Source of the DNA: Chelonoidis abingdonii
Taxonomy: Eukaryota; Chordata; Testudines; Testudinidae
NCBI RefSeq assembly: GCF_003597395.2
Contig: NC_133771.1
Location: 43,659,941 to 43,723,940, forward strand
Direction of reading: 5' to 3'
DNA: 64,000 nucleotides
A program made the translations under genes and the position numbers. This document shows, piece after piece, positions 28,339 to 40,969 of this stretch (positions are counted from its first letter, which is position 1; every line of letters starts with the position of its first letter). Under the pieces are notes generated by a model. The model was given only the letters and a program-made list of their open reading frames with translations. It did not search any database and was not told the DNA's origin.

Positions 28339-29569
28339 CTACTTTCCCTCCCTAGGACTTCTGTGAATCTTGGTTCTCCATAGTATGCTGCAGAACACTA
28401 TTAAAGGCCCACACACTATGGAACAAATTCAGAAAAGTTCTGGACACCTAATCAGTCCCTGCAGTTCCCATTGACGGGTCAGAATATACAAGCTGCTGAA
28501 TGCTTTTCACTGTAATTTACTTCATTGGGAGTGAAAAGAACTCAACACTCACAGAGTATTCTCAGCACCTTGCAAAATTGACCTCAAAGACAGTGGGAGT
28601 TACAAGTGTTCACCACACGTCAGAATTTGTACCTATTAATTTAATATTTAGTATATATTACTATGTATTGTATATTTCTATTAAGAGTATGCAACATTTA
28701 TGTTAATGTGTACAATATATACAAACATAACTGGTTTTAATTGTTTTCACTCTACTGTTCACTCCATGCTGACTGTTTTGAAGGCTCTCTCGAAGAAGAA
28801 AAATGTCCATAAATCTGCTGTTTCAGTGTACTTCACAATAGTTCTCTAGAAGTAATTTTCCAGCACGTCTTTATAAATGATAGGAAAAAAAATGTTTCTT
28901 TAGATACAAACCCTGTGAAATAAAGATTTGGGCCAGTATTCATTTGACAGTTGTTCTTAAAAATTATTTCACTAGTGTTGCTTTAAGATCTATAGGAAAT
29001 ACAGTACTTGTGGTTTAAAGTTACTTTATGGTTTAATCAAATATAATCTGTTTTGGATAGTCAAATAACTTCATTCTGAAATTTTCCTGTGACTTGACTA
29101 ATAGATAAAAATGTTAACCCAAAGCAATTTTCACTAGTGTCATACGGGATATTTCACTTCCTCTATCTGTTACTTTCTTTTGAATAATTCTGTAGCTAAC
29201 TCTTCCCTCTTGTGATCCCCACAAACACTGTAAATCCCAAATCTGAACTATGTCCAGCACATGTTGTAGAAATAAAACTAGAATATAAAGGCTAATTTTT
29301 CAGTGCAATTTTTGCTCCAACTACATGTTCCCAAGTTCATAGGAAATCTTGAATAAGTAACATATGGAGATAATAAAAATGATGATTCACAATATAATAC
29401 TGAAATAATCAAACATGAAATCGCCAAGCTATCTAAACAATATGCATTTTTGCTATTGTGAGGAGTAATATTTAATTTAACAGGTACTGAAACAAAAGCA
29501 GTTTTCTGTATTTAAACTACATGAAACATTTTCTAACTTCTATAACATAATAGACAGAACTATAGAAAG

Positions 29570-29665
29570 GTTCATAGATTAATAGAGTTTAAGTCCAGAG
29601 GTGACCTTCTGTATATCACAGGCAATTAAATTTTACCTACTTACCCTGCATTGAGACGAATACTG
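29570..29665 (-). mobile_element. CR1 LINE 3' fragment, old
   Basis: Matches the inverted CR1 3' end: 'TTCATAGATTAATAGAGTTT', 'CCAGAGGTGACCTTCTGTAT', then 'ATCACAGGCAATTAAATTTT'. Confidence 0.65.
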
Positions 29666-29897
29666 TGTTTCACTAAAGCGTATCGTAGATACTCAGAGTT
29701 TTCTACTGTTCTACCTTATAGAGCTACTTTTTGGAAGCAATCTTAACAAAAAATGAAAAAAAGTCCAACATTTATTAGTGAACATGGATACATGTTACCC
29801 TCTGAGAAGTGTGCTTATTCCAAACAAAGAGATAATGGTTTACCAAATTAATAACATCCTACTGTCTTTTAATCCTATTGTGACAAAAAGTCAGTTA

Positions 29898-30188
<291 letters not shown>

Positions 30189-30203
30189 TTAATACAAAAG
30201 CAG

Positions 30204-30221
30204 ATATATATATATATATAT
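30204..30221. repeat. TA dinucleotide repeat
   Basis: A run of nine AT units in the intron just upstream of the exon at 29903-30079. Confidence 0.9.
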
Positions 30222-32231
30222 TTTTCCCTTTGAGGCTTACACCATCATTTTATTTGATTAGCTACGGATGGTAAATGCAAGTGAACAGATTCGTCTCTCT
30301 TACAGCACATGTTCAAAAAGTTATTGTACAAGAAATAAAAAGAAATTGAAAGGGAATCCAAATTACTTGAACTCTTGCCTACTGTATGTCTATCAGTATA
30401 TGTTTGTGTTTGATGCCAGTTTGGCAGAAGGAGAAGGAAACATTTCTGTGGCAGGGGATATGTATCTGGGGAAATAGATTAGTGGACAGAAAACAGAAGT
30501 GGTCAAAGGTATACGATACATTCATTACATTTCTTAAATTTAGCATATATGGTGTTCATAAAATTGTTTTTGGCTGGGGAAGGAAATGATGAAGAGGGAT
30601 AGCTCAAGACTGGCCTGTGATCCAGCCTTCTGATGTATAAGATACCTGGGTCAAAGACAAAACATTTCCCTGAGCAGAGGAAGCAAATTCCTCAGGATTC
30701 CTTCACAGAACAACAATTTTAAAGAACTAAGATCAGAAAAAACATTTCTGCTAGACTAACTGCTAGTCAGGGCAGAGCCCTGCTGAGTAGCTCAGTTCTC
30801 CTGCATACATACTGTCCTCAAACTCCTCCTGGAAGCTCCATGTATTATATCAGCCTCTGTAATAGGTGTGGCAGCTTCTCGGACCATATATAAAAAATGC
30901 AGCCCCTTTGTCCTGAATTGTTTACGCTCAAAAATCTTATATTAAGATTCAGCATAATGACTGCTCATTCATGCTGGCAAGTGAGTCCAATTAACTCCAA
31001 CCATATATAAAAAGGATGGAAATGTCTGAAGGAAAAAGCAAAGCAAAACAAACAAAAACCACAATCAACCAACCACCCAACAACTAATGACAGCTAAGGT
31101 TAGGGAGGAAGTTTAGGGAGGTGAGATTCCCAAGTTTAGTGTCCATTCTCTTTATTAGAAATTACATTGTTTTACAACTCTGTGAGCACAACTCCGCAGA
31201 CAGGGACGAGTCACGGTCAACCTGGGTTCAGCTAGTCTTAGGCAACCCACCCAAAAAACTAAAATGATGTTGAACATGATTTTTTGCTGTGTACAGTGAC
31301 TACAATGTTCTGGTCAGCATCATGTTAGTTAATATGACTCTTCAATATCGTGTTGTAATTTGATATAATTTTCTAATTAAGACAAGCCCTCAAAGTTGCT
31401 GTGATCTCTGGTTAACAGGGTAGAGATTCTGCCTGTTCACAGTGCCTTAAACCTTTAAAGCTCCACCACCCTGTAGCTACTGGTCAGAAGAAGGAACTTT
31501 CTGTTCCTTCTTTTTTTCTAGAGTTTCCTGACTGTTGTTCTATGGCACAGGGTCTTCACTATTCTATCCCAAAGTAATGCTGAACTTAAATTTTAGTTTG
31601 AAGAAGCCAATCCTTGTAAAGCTTTCTTATATTCTTCTGGTCTCTTAGCTCCTTCACTTCCAAATATACAAAGCCAGAATATATTAGAATGGTAATTCTG
31701 GATCTTTTGTCATGAATATCCATAAATGTGTGCAAATACACTGGTTCACAGAGTTACCCACATTTAGATAAATAAAAGTCCTCCTCCAAACATTATTGTT
31801 GACTGACTGAATGCTTGTCAAATCCTGAGCCAAAGGGGGCATTTACATGGTGGTACTGTATTTTGTAAATATATTTTCCCTAGTTGTTTCACAACTCTGG
31901 TCAACTAAATTCTACCTTAAGGAATAAAGATGCCACACTTAATGAAGTGGTAGCTGGTGACAGAACTTGATCCAACATTGCTATATCATTCAATAAGTGT
32001 TCAATAAATATTTCTGTTAAGTATTGGGGTGGGGGGAGAGAAATGACACATATATAATCTCATCATATGATGAGGATAACACTCTTTCCATTCCACTAAT
32101 ATCTCTGGAAGATGTTAAACAAACTACTAAAGTTAGACACTTTTAAAATCAGTAATTCCAGACAACTTGCATACAAGACTTCTAAAAGAACTGTCTCAGT
32201 GCTCACTGGACCATTAATATGGATTTTCAAT

Positions 32232-33180
32232 AAGTCTTGGAGCACTAGGGAAGCTAAAGCTGTGCCAATATTTAAAAAGGGTAAATGACCCAGGTATTAT
32301 AGACTTGTCAGCCTGACATTAATCTATGGGAAAATAATGGAGCAAGTGATACAGGACTCAATTAATAAAGAATGAAAAGAAGCTAATATAATTAATGCAA
32401 ATCAAGATGGGTTTATGGAAAATAGATCCTATCAAACTAATTTGATATCTTTTTTAGCTGAGACTACAAGTTTGGTTCATAATGGTAATAGTGTTGACAT
32501 AATTGGATTTGGTACCTTCTGACATTTTTTATTTAAAAAAAAAACTAGAACAAAGTAAAATTAACATGGTGCACATTAAATGGATTTAAATTTGTTAACT
32601 AAGAGATCTCAAGATGTAACTGTAAACAGGGTCGCCCACAGGCAGGGGCAAGTGGGGCAATTTTCCCCAGGCCACGGGCCCCGCAGGGGCCCTCCCGAGA
32701 GGTTTTCAGGGCCCTTGGAGCAGGGTCCTTCACTCACTCTGGGGACCCTGGAGCTTCTGCCACTCCAGGTCTTTGGCAGCAATTTGGCAGTGGGGGGGTC
32801 CTTCTGCTCCAGGACCCGCTGCCAAAGTGCCCTGAAGACCCGCAGCAGGGGGACCTTCCACACTGGGACCCGCCGCTGAAGTGGAGAAATATATATATAA
32901 GCACCAACGTGGAGAAAAATATTTAATAATGGGGTTTTCTATTTAGGAATTTCAGACCGGAAATAAGGTGTAAATTTATAATGATGAGAATAATTAACCA
33001 CTGGAATAATTTACCAAGGATCATGGTGGATTTACTGACAATTTTTAAATTAAGATAAGATTTTTTTTTAAAGTTGTGCACTAGGAATGATTTTGGGGAC
33101 AGTCCATGAATTGTAGTATACAGAATATCAAACTAGATGATGACAGTGATCCCTTCTGGCCTTGAAATCTATGAGAATCT
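32232..33180 (+). mobile_element. CR1 LINE with nested hAT
   Basis: CR1 reverse-transcriptase sequence (decayed YRLVSLT-like and NQDGFMENRSYQTNLIS-like region) runs from 32232 to 32626. The CR1 3' end returns at about 32900 and runs to 33180 with 'CCCTTCTGGCCTTGAAATCT'. The C-terminal RT segment is missing, so the copy has an internal deletion as well as the insertion. Confidence 0.75.
32627..32880. mobile_element. GC-rich hAT-like insertion
   Basis: Begins abruptly inside CR1 with CAGGGTCGCCCACAGGCAGG and is rich in CCTGGAG and CGCTGCCAAAGTGCCCTGAA-type sequence. The right end is not clear, and no target duplication could be set. It opens 84-99-codon frames on both strands that are not genes. 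Confidence 0.6.
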
Positions 33181-35317
33181 GTAGTTGAGAAGGCACTGTG
33201 TGAATAACTTTTATTTTAGTATGTATTGGAACAAAGAAACAGACAATCCAAAAAGTTACTCTAATGCTTCCATACATCCAGAATCACTGAAGCTCATCAA
33301 GGAGGTAACTTACAGCTTCCTGCACCAGCCTGGTAACTGTTCCCAAGGTGATGGTACTGCCATCTGTCCTCTTCTAGGGCTTCTTTACCAGGGAAAAAAA
33401 TCTTTAATTCTCATAGGTGGTTCTAAAAGAGATTTGCTAATGGAGGATCTAGACGGGCTAAGATGATGGCGACACCCTTCCATAACCAGGTCTGCAAACT
33501 AATCTTTTGTTGCTTATAAAGCAAAATGGTAATCAATACCACTGGCTTGATTCAGATGTGATAATGCCTGGCTTTAAATTAAAGTTCTATGCCACTGATT
33601 GCAATAAAGAGCTAAGTTTGTTGGGTTTTTTTGTTTGTTTATTCCCTCTCCCCTAACCATACTATACATTAACCAATGGAAGAAAGATCTTTTATTAAAC
33701 TATCCTGACAATAAGAAATTATCTCTAAAATGGAGTTTTGACTGCATACTGCAGATGTATTGCTAAGATTTAGGGCATGGGCAGGAACTATATATTCTAG
33801 TTCTCAATCAACATTCTCAGTCTTTTGTTATAAATAGTCAATTTTTGCTTGTGTTAAAAATACATAGAGGCCTCAGGCTGTGGCATTTTATTTGTAATCT
33901 TTTGATACTGATGAGAATTTTTTATTTAATATATAATATTAAAAAGGAGGGAGAAGAAAAATAGAGGGGAAAAGGAGGAAATTACATTTCAGATGGAATT
34001 AGAGAAGGAAAAGATAATACTTTTTAGAAGGATATTTTATCCTTCCAAAAGCAGTTCAGGCGCCCTACCCACCACCCATAAGGCCATATCCACACAGTCT
34101 CCATGTTGTTTCTTACCATCGTGTTTCTTACCTCATAACCAAATGGGTTAAGTTATCAATAGCATGTTGTTCTTTGACAGTCTAGGAAGACTTTAGGAAG
34201 ATTTTATTTTGCGTATTCAGTATAAGTGTTACACATTTTATAATTCAAAATGTCCATCCTACAAACTGACTATCCAACAGCTTTTTGATATTTCAGTCTG
34301 TATACACATAAATTTGAAAGAAGCTGCCTTCAATTTAGCAAACACCATCTGGGGGATTTTTGCCATTAGAATTAGAATAATTCTATAGCCAGCCAAATTA
34401 ATTCAGGTAGTGAATACAATACAGAGGAAGAATTCCAAAGAGTATTCCACACTTCTTAAATTTGAGATTAGTCAGTCCTTTACAAAACTGAGGAATTCCA
34501 GTCTAACCGCTAAAAAAAGCCCAACAAATTACAGATAATGTTCAGGCACTGGCCAAAGTCCAAGACAGAGCTCTGTTAAAAAAGCTTACTCTCACCAACT
34601 AAAAGTCTAAATGTTTTAATACAATTTATACAAGCATGGCAAAACAATAATTTGAGATTAATTAATTGATTGTAGAATAATCCTAACATTATACATGCAA
34701 CACTCATTTTACTTCCTACTTTTCCTCATATTAAGTTCACTTCAGATAGATCTTTTCTGAAAATAATGATCAGGTCTGTCCTATAAATACAGATTACAGG
34801 ATTTTGTTAAACTAGAACATAATTGGATAATTAGAATAACTCAGTGTATTATCAATGTTTAGGATAATTTATAAATATCTTTTCTTGAATGAAGTCTTTT
34901 TATTCATTTTTCACCTATAAAATAGCTATAATTTTTGAAGCATAGAAAACAATTAAAACTAGAGATTTCCCAAGTGGGTATGGTTAACAGTAGAGGACCT
35001 TAAGTAATCTACAATAGTGATAATGTGTAGTTTTGTTAATTTTGGAAATTATACTAGCAAGATCAAATTTTAGAGGTGCATTATCATTTTCAAGTCAGAC
35101 AACTCTTCATACAGCAGATACCTTCAAACGCTAAAACATTAGTCACATTTTCTTTTTACTAGCATTGTGCTTGCACATCGAAAATAGCCTTTGATTGGTT
35201 TAACTTTGGTAGTAAGGGAAGGGCCTGTACTACTGATGTCAAGAGATCACCAACCTGTGTTAGCTAAGCATAACAAAGTTCTAGTCAAATCCTTCAGCAG
35301 GAGCACTGAATGTGCTG

Positions 35318-35520
35318 TGGAAAAAGAGAAGACTATAGGCTAATTAGTATAACATCTATCCTGGGCAAAATTATGGAATGGTTGTGTAAGGAATTAAATG
35401 ATAGTAGCATAATTAATGCTAATCAACATGGTTTTATGGTAAATAGATCTTGTCAGATGAACTTGATATCATTTTTTATAAGATCACAAGTTTGGTAGAT
35501 ATGCTAGATTTTTACAAGGC
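35318..35520 (+). mobile_element. CR1-like reverse transcriptase fragment
   Basis: Reads DYRLISITSILGKIMEWLCK and NANQHGFMVNRSCQMNLISF, the N-terminal RT motifs of CR1-type LINEs. No 3' end is attached. Confidence 0.7.
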
Positions 35521-35889
35521 ACTTGACTAGCCCCATTTTAAAAACAAAAATGGGTTCTTTCTGAGAGTAGTGTGGCAGCTTTGATGAGATTTAGATGTGC
35601 CACATTAGAGAACTAGATTCTAGTCCCAACTTGTGTAATCCTACAATGAAATATGAGACCTTGCTTAATAATAAGAGTTGTGAAGGTTCAGAATTATTAA
35701 CAGTCATTAGAAGTGAATCTAAAACAAATAGTCTCCTGATTGCTAGCACAGTTCACATTCTCCTGTCTAAAGAATGTTTTGATGAGGAAGAAACGGTAGG
35801 ATGATGATCAGGTTTTTTTTTGGTTTGCTGTCATTTGGGAAGTTGTAGCCCTCTGAGAAATGATGCGCAGAACACAAGGGTAGTGCATA

Positions 35890-35988
35890 TCAGAGAATCA
35901 GAGAATATTAGGGTTGAAAGAGACCTCAGGAGGTCATCTAGTCCAACCCCCTGCTCAAAGCAGGACCAGCACCAACTAAATCATCTCA
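35890..35988 (-). mobile_element. CR1 LINE 3' tail
   Basis: Contains 'AGGAGGTCATCTAGTCCAAC' and 'CCCCTGCTCAAAGCAGGACC', the inverted CR1 3' end. Confidence 0.9.
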
Positions 35989-36989
35989 GTACTGCAACAG
36001 CTTCTAAACTAAGTGCACCATAACTAATGAACAGCATTTCTCCAAGATTTGTCTATAGATTTATCTAAAACAGAAATTGTAAGACTACTTGTAATAATCT
36101 CTTGCGTTATTGTAGTCTTGTTGGTCCCAGGATATTAGAGACCTTACCCACGTTGTCTCTCAAGTACTGGTAATAATGCCATCTAGTGAATTTCCAATAA
36201 GAAGTACGTTGGTGGGTGAAAGCACTATTCCACAGCTGGATGGGTACCACTGGACGAAAGGTATATAAGAACTGTTAAATGTGGCACATAATAGATGATT
36301 TTATACACATTTTAAGGCAGCTATCATTTCATCTTGTGCTTTTCTGATAACGATCAACTGTCATGGGTTATCTTTTGTGAGAGTCTAGACTACATTCCCA
36401 TTATCCACTCATCTTCCACATTCTTACTGCCTACTGCCTTCTGGTGATATCACTACCTCTGTCCTATGCACAATATATATCTTTCACATATGAGCTGGTT
36501 GCTATGGTTCCAGGAAATCTGCTGTGTTTGGGTCTGTAGGAGATATATATGAAAATAATTTTGCAGCATATAAGTAAATATTGCCACTTCAAACAAAGGA
36601 CCAACATTTACTGCAGTCACATCAGCTAGCTGATGATCCGTTGTAAATTGTGTATGGATTGAAGAATTTTAATATGCATTTTTAACTTTTCTGTCAAAGT
36701 AATTTTGAACCTTTGTTCCCCTTAAACACTTATATGATATCAAAGATGGCATCTAAGTCACACCCTTAATCAAGGGAGTTCCCAGAAGAATGGAGCTTGA
36801 TGGTGGAGCTGCCGTCTCACTGATTTCTGCATCTACCTCTCACCAGACTTATCACAAGTTTCTGTGGAAGAAACAGCCATAATTTTGAAGACTTATACCA
36901 GAGAAAAATTAGTTCCAAAAGGAATAAATCCAGGTGAAATATCAACTCAATTGTCAAACAGTCATTTTAACCTTATATGTAATTGAGGC

Positions 36990-39656
36990 AAAGTATCCAC
37001 CCATATTTGTAAAATTTTGTATTGAGAAGCTAAAGGTGAATTGGAGAGAGATCAAGGTGCTTAGTTTTTTCAAGGAATACTAGAAATACACTCCATAGTT
37101 TTTGAAACCATGTGCAACATGTGCAGTTCATTTTTAAGTTGGACAGCCAGCCAAACTATTGCATGCCCAGTGTTGTGCTTTACGCTCTGAAACCTCTTGT
37201 AGAAGCTGATTTTGACCGTTTCATGAACATTGGACTATTGTCACCAGTTTCACTTCCTCATCATAATGGTGATTAAGAAGGATGGCTGTGTTTGAATTTT
37301 TGGTGATTTCCAAGTGACATTGAATCCAGCTTTATGTGCAGACAAGTATACACTACCTTGCACTGAAAATTTGTTTGCTATTCTTAGTGCAGAACGGTCT
37401 TTCAGTAAATTGGACTTGTTTAATGCATACCTTTAAAAGGAGATTGAACCAGTATCTTACAAATATCTCACAAGCAACACAGAAAAAGGTTTCTTTTGTT
37501 ACAGCAGGTTGCCTTTTGGTATTACCTCAGCACCTGCCCTGTTCCAGAAAAACATGGACTATATTCTGAAGGGACCATAAACTGAGAGTATTTTGAGAGA
37601 AATTTCATTTTATTCAAATCTTCAGTTGAATACCTTGGACATGTAATTGGAGCCCTGAACTTAATTAAGTAAATGGCTCCACCAGAGAATGTCACAGTTA
37701 CATTCCTTATTTTCAGAATTCAAAAGTTTCATACTTATCTGTATGGCAGACATTTTTCCTTGCTGACAGATAATCACTCATAAATTTCATGTGTTCATAC
37801 CAAAACATGGAATACCATCATTTGCAGGCATTGCTACTTTCAGCTCACTCCTATGCCATTCAATTCCATAGAGAGACTCAGCACAGAAATGCTCATATGT
37901 TGTCACACCTTCCGTGTCCAAGCTCCCATCAACCCAAAGAAATTTTGGATGAAGAGTTCTATCTCAATTTGAATGATAGAATACTGACAACTAGCACAAA
38001 CATCAAAAAAGGATGATGTGCTAATGATTGTGGGCTTTCTCTCATGAAGAAAATGGTATTACGAGGTACAGTGTTGATCATAAGAATCCCCAGTTTACAC
38101 AGTTTGTCTCATGTCAGCATATATTATCTGTGAATCACAGCTGGATCTTATGGGGAATGAAAGTAATCATTCCGAAATCACTACAATCTCAGGTTTTGGA
38201 AGATCTTCATAAAAGTCATATTGGCACTGTACAGATGAAGATCATAGCCCTGCATCATGTCTGGTGGCTGGGGAGCAACAGAGATATTGAGTGGAAGGTG
38301 AAGTACAGTACTACATGTCGTTAAATTTAGCACAATCCTGGCCCAGCTCATCTACACCTTTAGTCATGGCCTCAGAGTCCTTGAAAATGTATTCACGTGG
38401 ACTTTGATGGACCAGTAGAAAGTTATATGGGTTTTTTTTTCATAGTCAATGCCCATTTGAAATGGCCAGAAGCTTTCATAATGACTTCTACGACAGCTAC
38501 CAAGACCACTGGACATCTTCATACCTTATTTAGCTAGTTTGGCTTACTATAGTTGATGAATGGCAATTGACCTCAATTCTGTTCTGAAGAATTTTAGAGA
38601 TTCCTGGCTTCAAATGAGATTCAGAATATAGATTCTGCTCCTTACCATCCTACTACAAAAGGATTAGCTGAACAGTCTGTACAGACACTTAAACATGCCT
38701 TAAGAGATAAGTCTATTTTGAACCATAAAAAGAAATTGGACATTTTTTTTTCCTCTTTGTGCTACAGGAACACACCAGATGTTACTATCCAGAAGCCACC
38801 TGCAACTCTTCTCTTGAACCAATCTTTGCATACCTGCTGGGATCTGCTATGTCCTGATGCTGCTGCACATGTAGCCAATTCAGAATCTATGCAAATTGAT
38901 TGACAACATCAGATTCATCATTTTTTTTTTCAAGTAGCAGACTTAGTGTGGACTTGCAGCTACGGTTGTGGAATGAAACAGGACACGGAGAACTTGTAAA
39001 ATGCTTGGGAGCTTCTTTGTGCAGGGTAAAACTATCCAATAGTATTTTACAGAAATGGCATTTAGATCAGTTGCAGTCTCAACAAGTCCTGGAGATTGGA
39101 GATGTTCCAATAAAATATTCTACTCCTCCAATTTAGCCTCCTTCCATTACCACTCCTAATTTTGATTACTCTGTAGAAGAAACTTTGGCACCAGATCCAG
39201 TTTATTTGATATCATATCCAGTTGATTCCATTCCACTGACTGTTGCTGTTTTTCAGGACACCGTCACACCATCATCACCACAGAGTGTGAAAATCAGTTG
39301 TGTGCCTGAACTTATAAATTGTTCAGTTAGCTAGTTGCTAGGACAGGGAAGAATAATCCCTTGCAATTTAAGTCGGTGGAAGTCCACCTGTAACTTTTAG
39401 TTAAGTAATATAGTGCTTTATATTAGCCATATAAATGATAATGTATATATGTTTGGAAAAAAATTTTTAAGGAGGGTGGAAGAATGGGATGTCCTGTCCC
39501 TTTAAATGTTTGAGCACTCCGTCCTCCCCAGTGCAAAGCCTCATTTTCATGTTAGTCTGTTGCCAGTAGAATAAAGTCTCCACAGCAGACAGCTGTGTTT
39601 CTATCAGCTCCCTCAGTGTCTGTGTATCTCCCTCTCTGCTGGATCCATATAAAACA
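36990..39656 (+). mobile_element. Ty3/gypsy pol remnant with 3' LTR
   Basis: Pieces of pol appear in the expected order with many stops and frameshifts. RT: a LKVNWREIK-like linker near 37030, GDFQVTLNP near 37300, FSKLDLFNAYL near 37400, then GYCRLPFGITSAPALFQ-type sequence near 37500. RNase H: LTDNHS near 37770. Integrase: a zinc-finger region with HKSHIGTVQMK near 38210; core stretches HVDFDGPVESYMG near 38395 and YHPTTKGLAEQSVQTLKHAL near 38645. The 3' LTR is at 39490-39656. No gag or 5' LTR was seen. Confidence 0.8.
39490..39656 (+). repeat. 3' LTR of the Ty3/gypsy remnant
   Basis: 167 bp, starts TGTCCTGTCCC and ends TATAAAACA, directly after a purine-rich tract (AAGGAGGGTGGAAGAATGGG) that fits a polypurine tract. 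A poly(A) signal AATAAA is at 39570-39575. Confidence 0.7.
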
Positions 39657-40099
39657 ATTTTCATTATAAAGATGAGAAATGGTTATTTCAAACATTGTTT
39701 TCCATGAGAATGTATAATTCATGAATACTGTAAATACTTAGGCTGTGGTTCTGCAAACATATTCTTAGTGATTCATTTAGTAGTCATTGAATTATTTTCT
39801 TTTTCTTCCACAGTTCTCTATATACCAATCCTTAAGAAAGTGAATGTTATATTCTTCATGGCTTTATAGAAATAGAATTTTCCAACTTCTTAGGAAAACT
39901 ACTAGCAATTGATAAAAACAGCTAGCTCGATCAAATTAGACTACAGAGAGACATTTAATTAGAAATATGCATCTTCATATTAATAGAATTCATTTATACT
40001 TTTAGGAACAACATTCACACCATTTCATCACTTGTAAAAAGTAACATGTTAAAAGATGCTTGCTTGTCTGGCAAGGAAACAGAGCAGCCAGGTAAAAAG

Positions 40100-40180
40100 T
40101 TGAGCCAGCAATCCAATCAGGTAAACAACTGGGTCAGCAAATCCAGTCATCTAAACAACTGAGTTAGCAAACTAATTTTA
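40100..40180. repeat. Short tandem of about 30-bp units
   Basis: Two and a half diverged copies of a unit containing 'AGCAATCCAATCAGGTAAAC' and AACTG, at 40100-40131, 40132-40161 and 40162-40180. Confidence 0.55.
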
Positions 40181-40257
40181 GTGCTAGGCAGAAGAAGTGT
40201 TTCTGCAATATATAATGAATAACTTTGTAACAGTGTACTTGCGATGAGCACTTTAAG

Positions 40258-40969
40258 ATGAGCACACATGAGGGGATGAGGTAGATGAGGTTTTCTTCAG
40301 GGTACTAACAGAAGTTACTAGATCACAGGCCCTGGTTCTCATGGGGGACTTCAACCATCCAATATTTGCTGGGAGAGCAATACAGCAGTGCACAGACAAT
40401 CCAGGAAGTTTTTGGAAAGTGTAGGGGACAATTTCCTGGTGCAAGTGCTGGAGGAACCAACTAGGGGCAGAGTTTTTCTTGAACTGCTGCTCACAAATAG
40501 GAAAGAATTAGTAGGAGAAGCAAAAGTGGCTCTCCTGGACTCCTTTCCCCCTCATGTTATTCTCCCAGGGGATCCTGTCCATTAGTTCCCAAAGAGTCAA
40601 AGTCTGCTTTTCTGAAGTCCAGGATCTGTATTCTGCTGCTCTCCTTTCTTCCTTGTGTCAGGATCCTGATCTTGACCACCTCATGGTCACTGCCTCCCAG
40701 GTTCCCATCCACTTTTGCTTCTCCTAGTAATTCTTTCCTGTTTGTGAGCAGCAGGTCAAGAAGAGCTCTGCCCCTAATTGGTTACTCCAGCACTTGCACC
40801 AGGAAATTGTTCCCTGCACTTTCCAAAATCTTCCTGGATTGTCTGCGCACTTTGTCAAGGCCTGGCTTGACAAAGCCCTGGTTGGGATGATTTAGTTGGG
40901 GATTGGTCCTGCCTTGAGCAGGGGTTGAACTGGATGACCTCCTGAGGTCCCTTCCAATCCCTACTAACT
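40258..40969 (+). mobile_element. CR1 with an inverted endonuclease segment
   Basis: 40258-40529 encodes CR1 endonuclease sequence on the plus strand (ALVLMGDFNHP, then FLESVGDNFLVQVLEEPTRG). 40709-40850 is the exact inverted copy of the 40388-40529 part, within an antisense CR1 segment (about 40535-40850). The CR1 3' end (GGCCTGGCTTGACAAAGCCC to CTTCCAATCCCTACTA) follows on the plus strand from about 40856. Confidence 0.8.

Noticed and set aside
32580..32879. 84-99-codon frames on both strands
   Set aside because: They coincide with the GC-rich hAT-like insertion.
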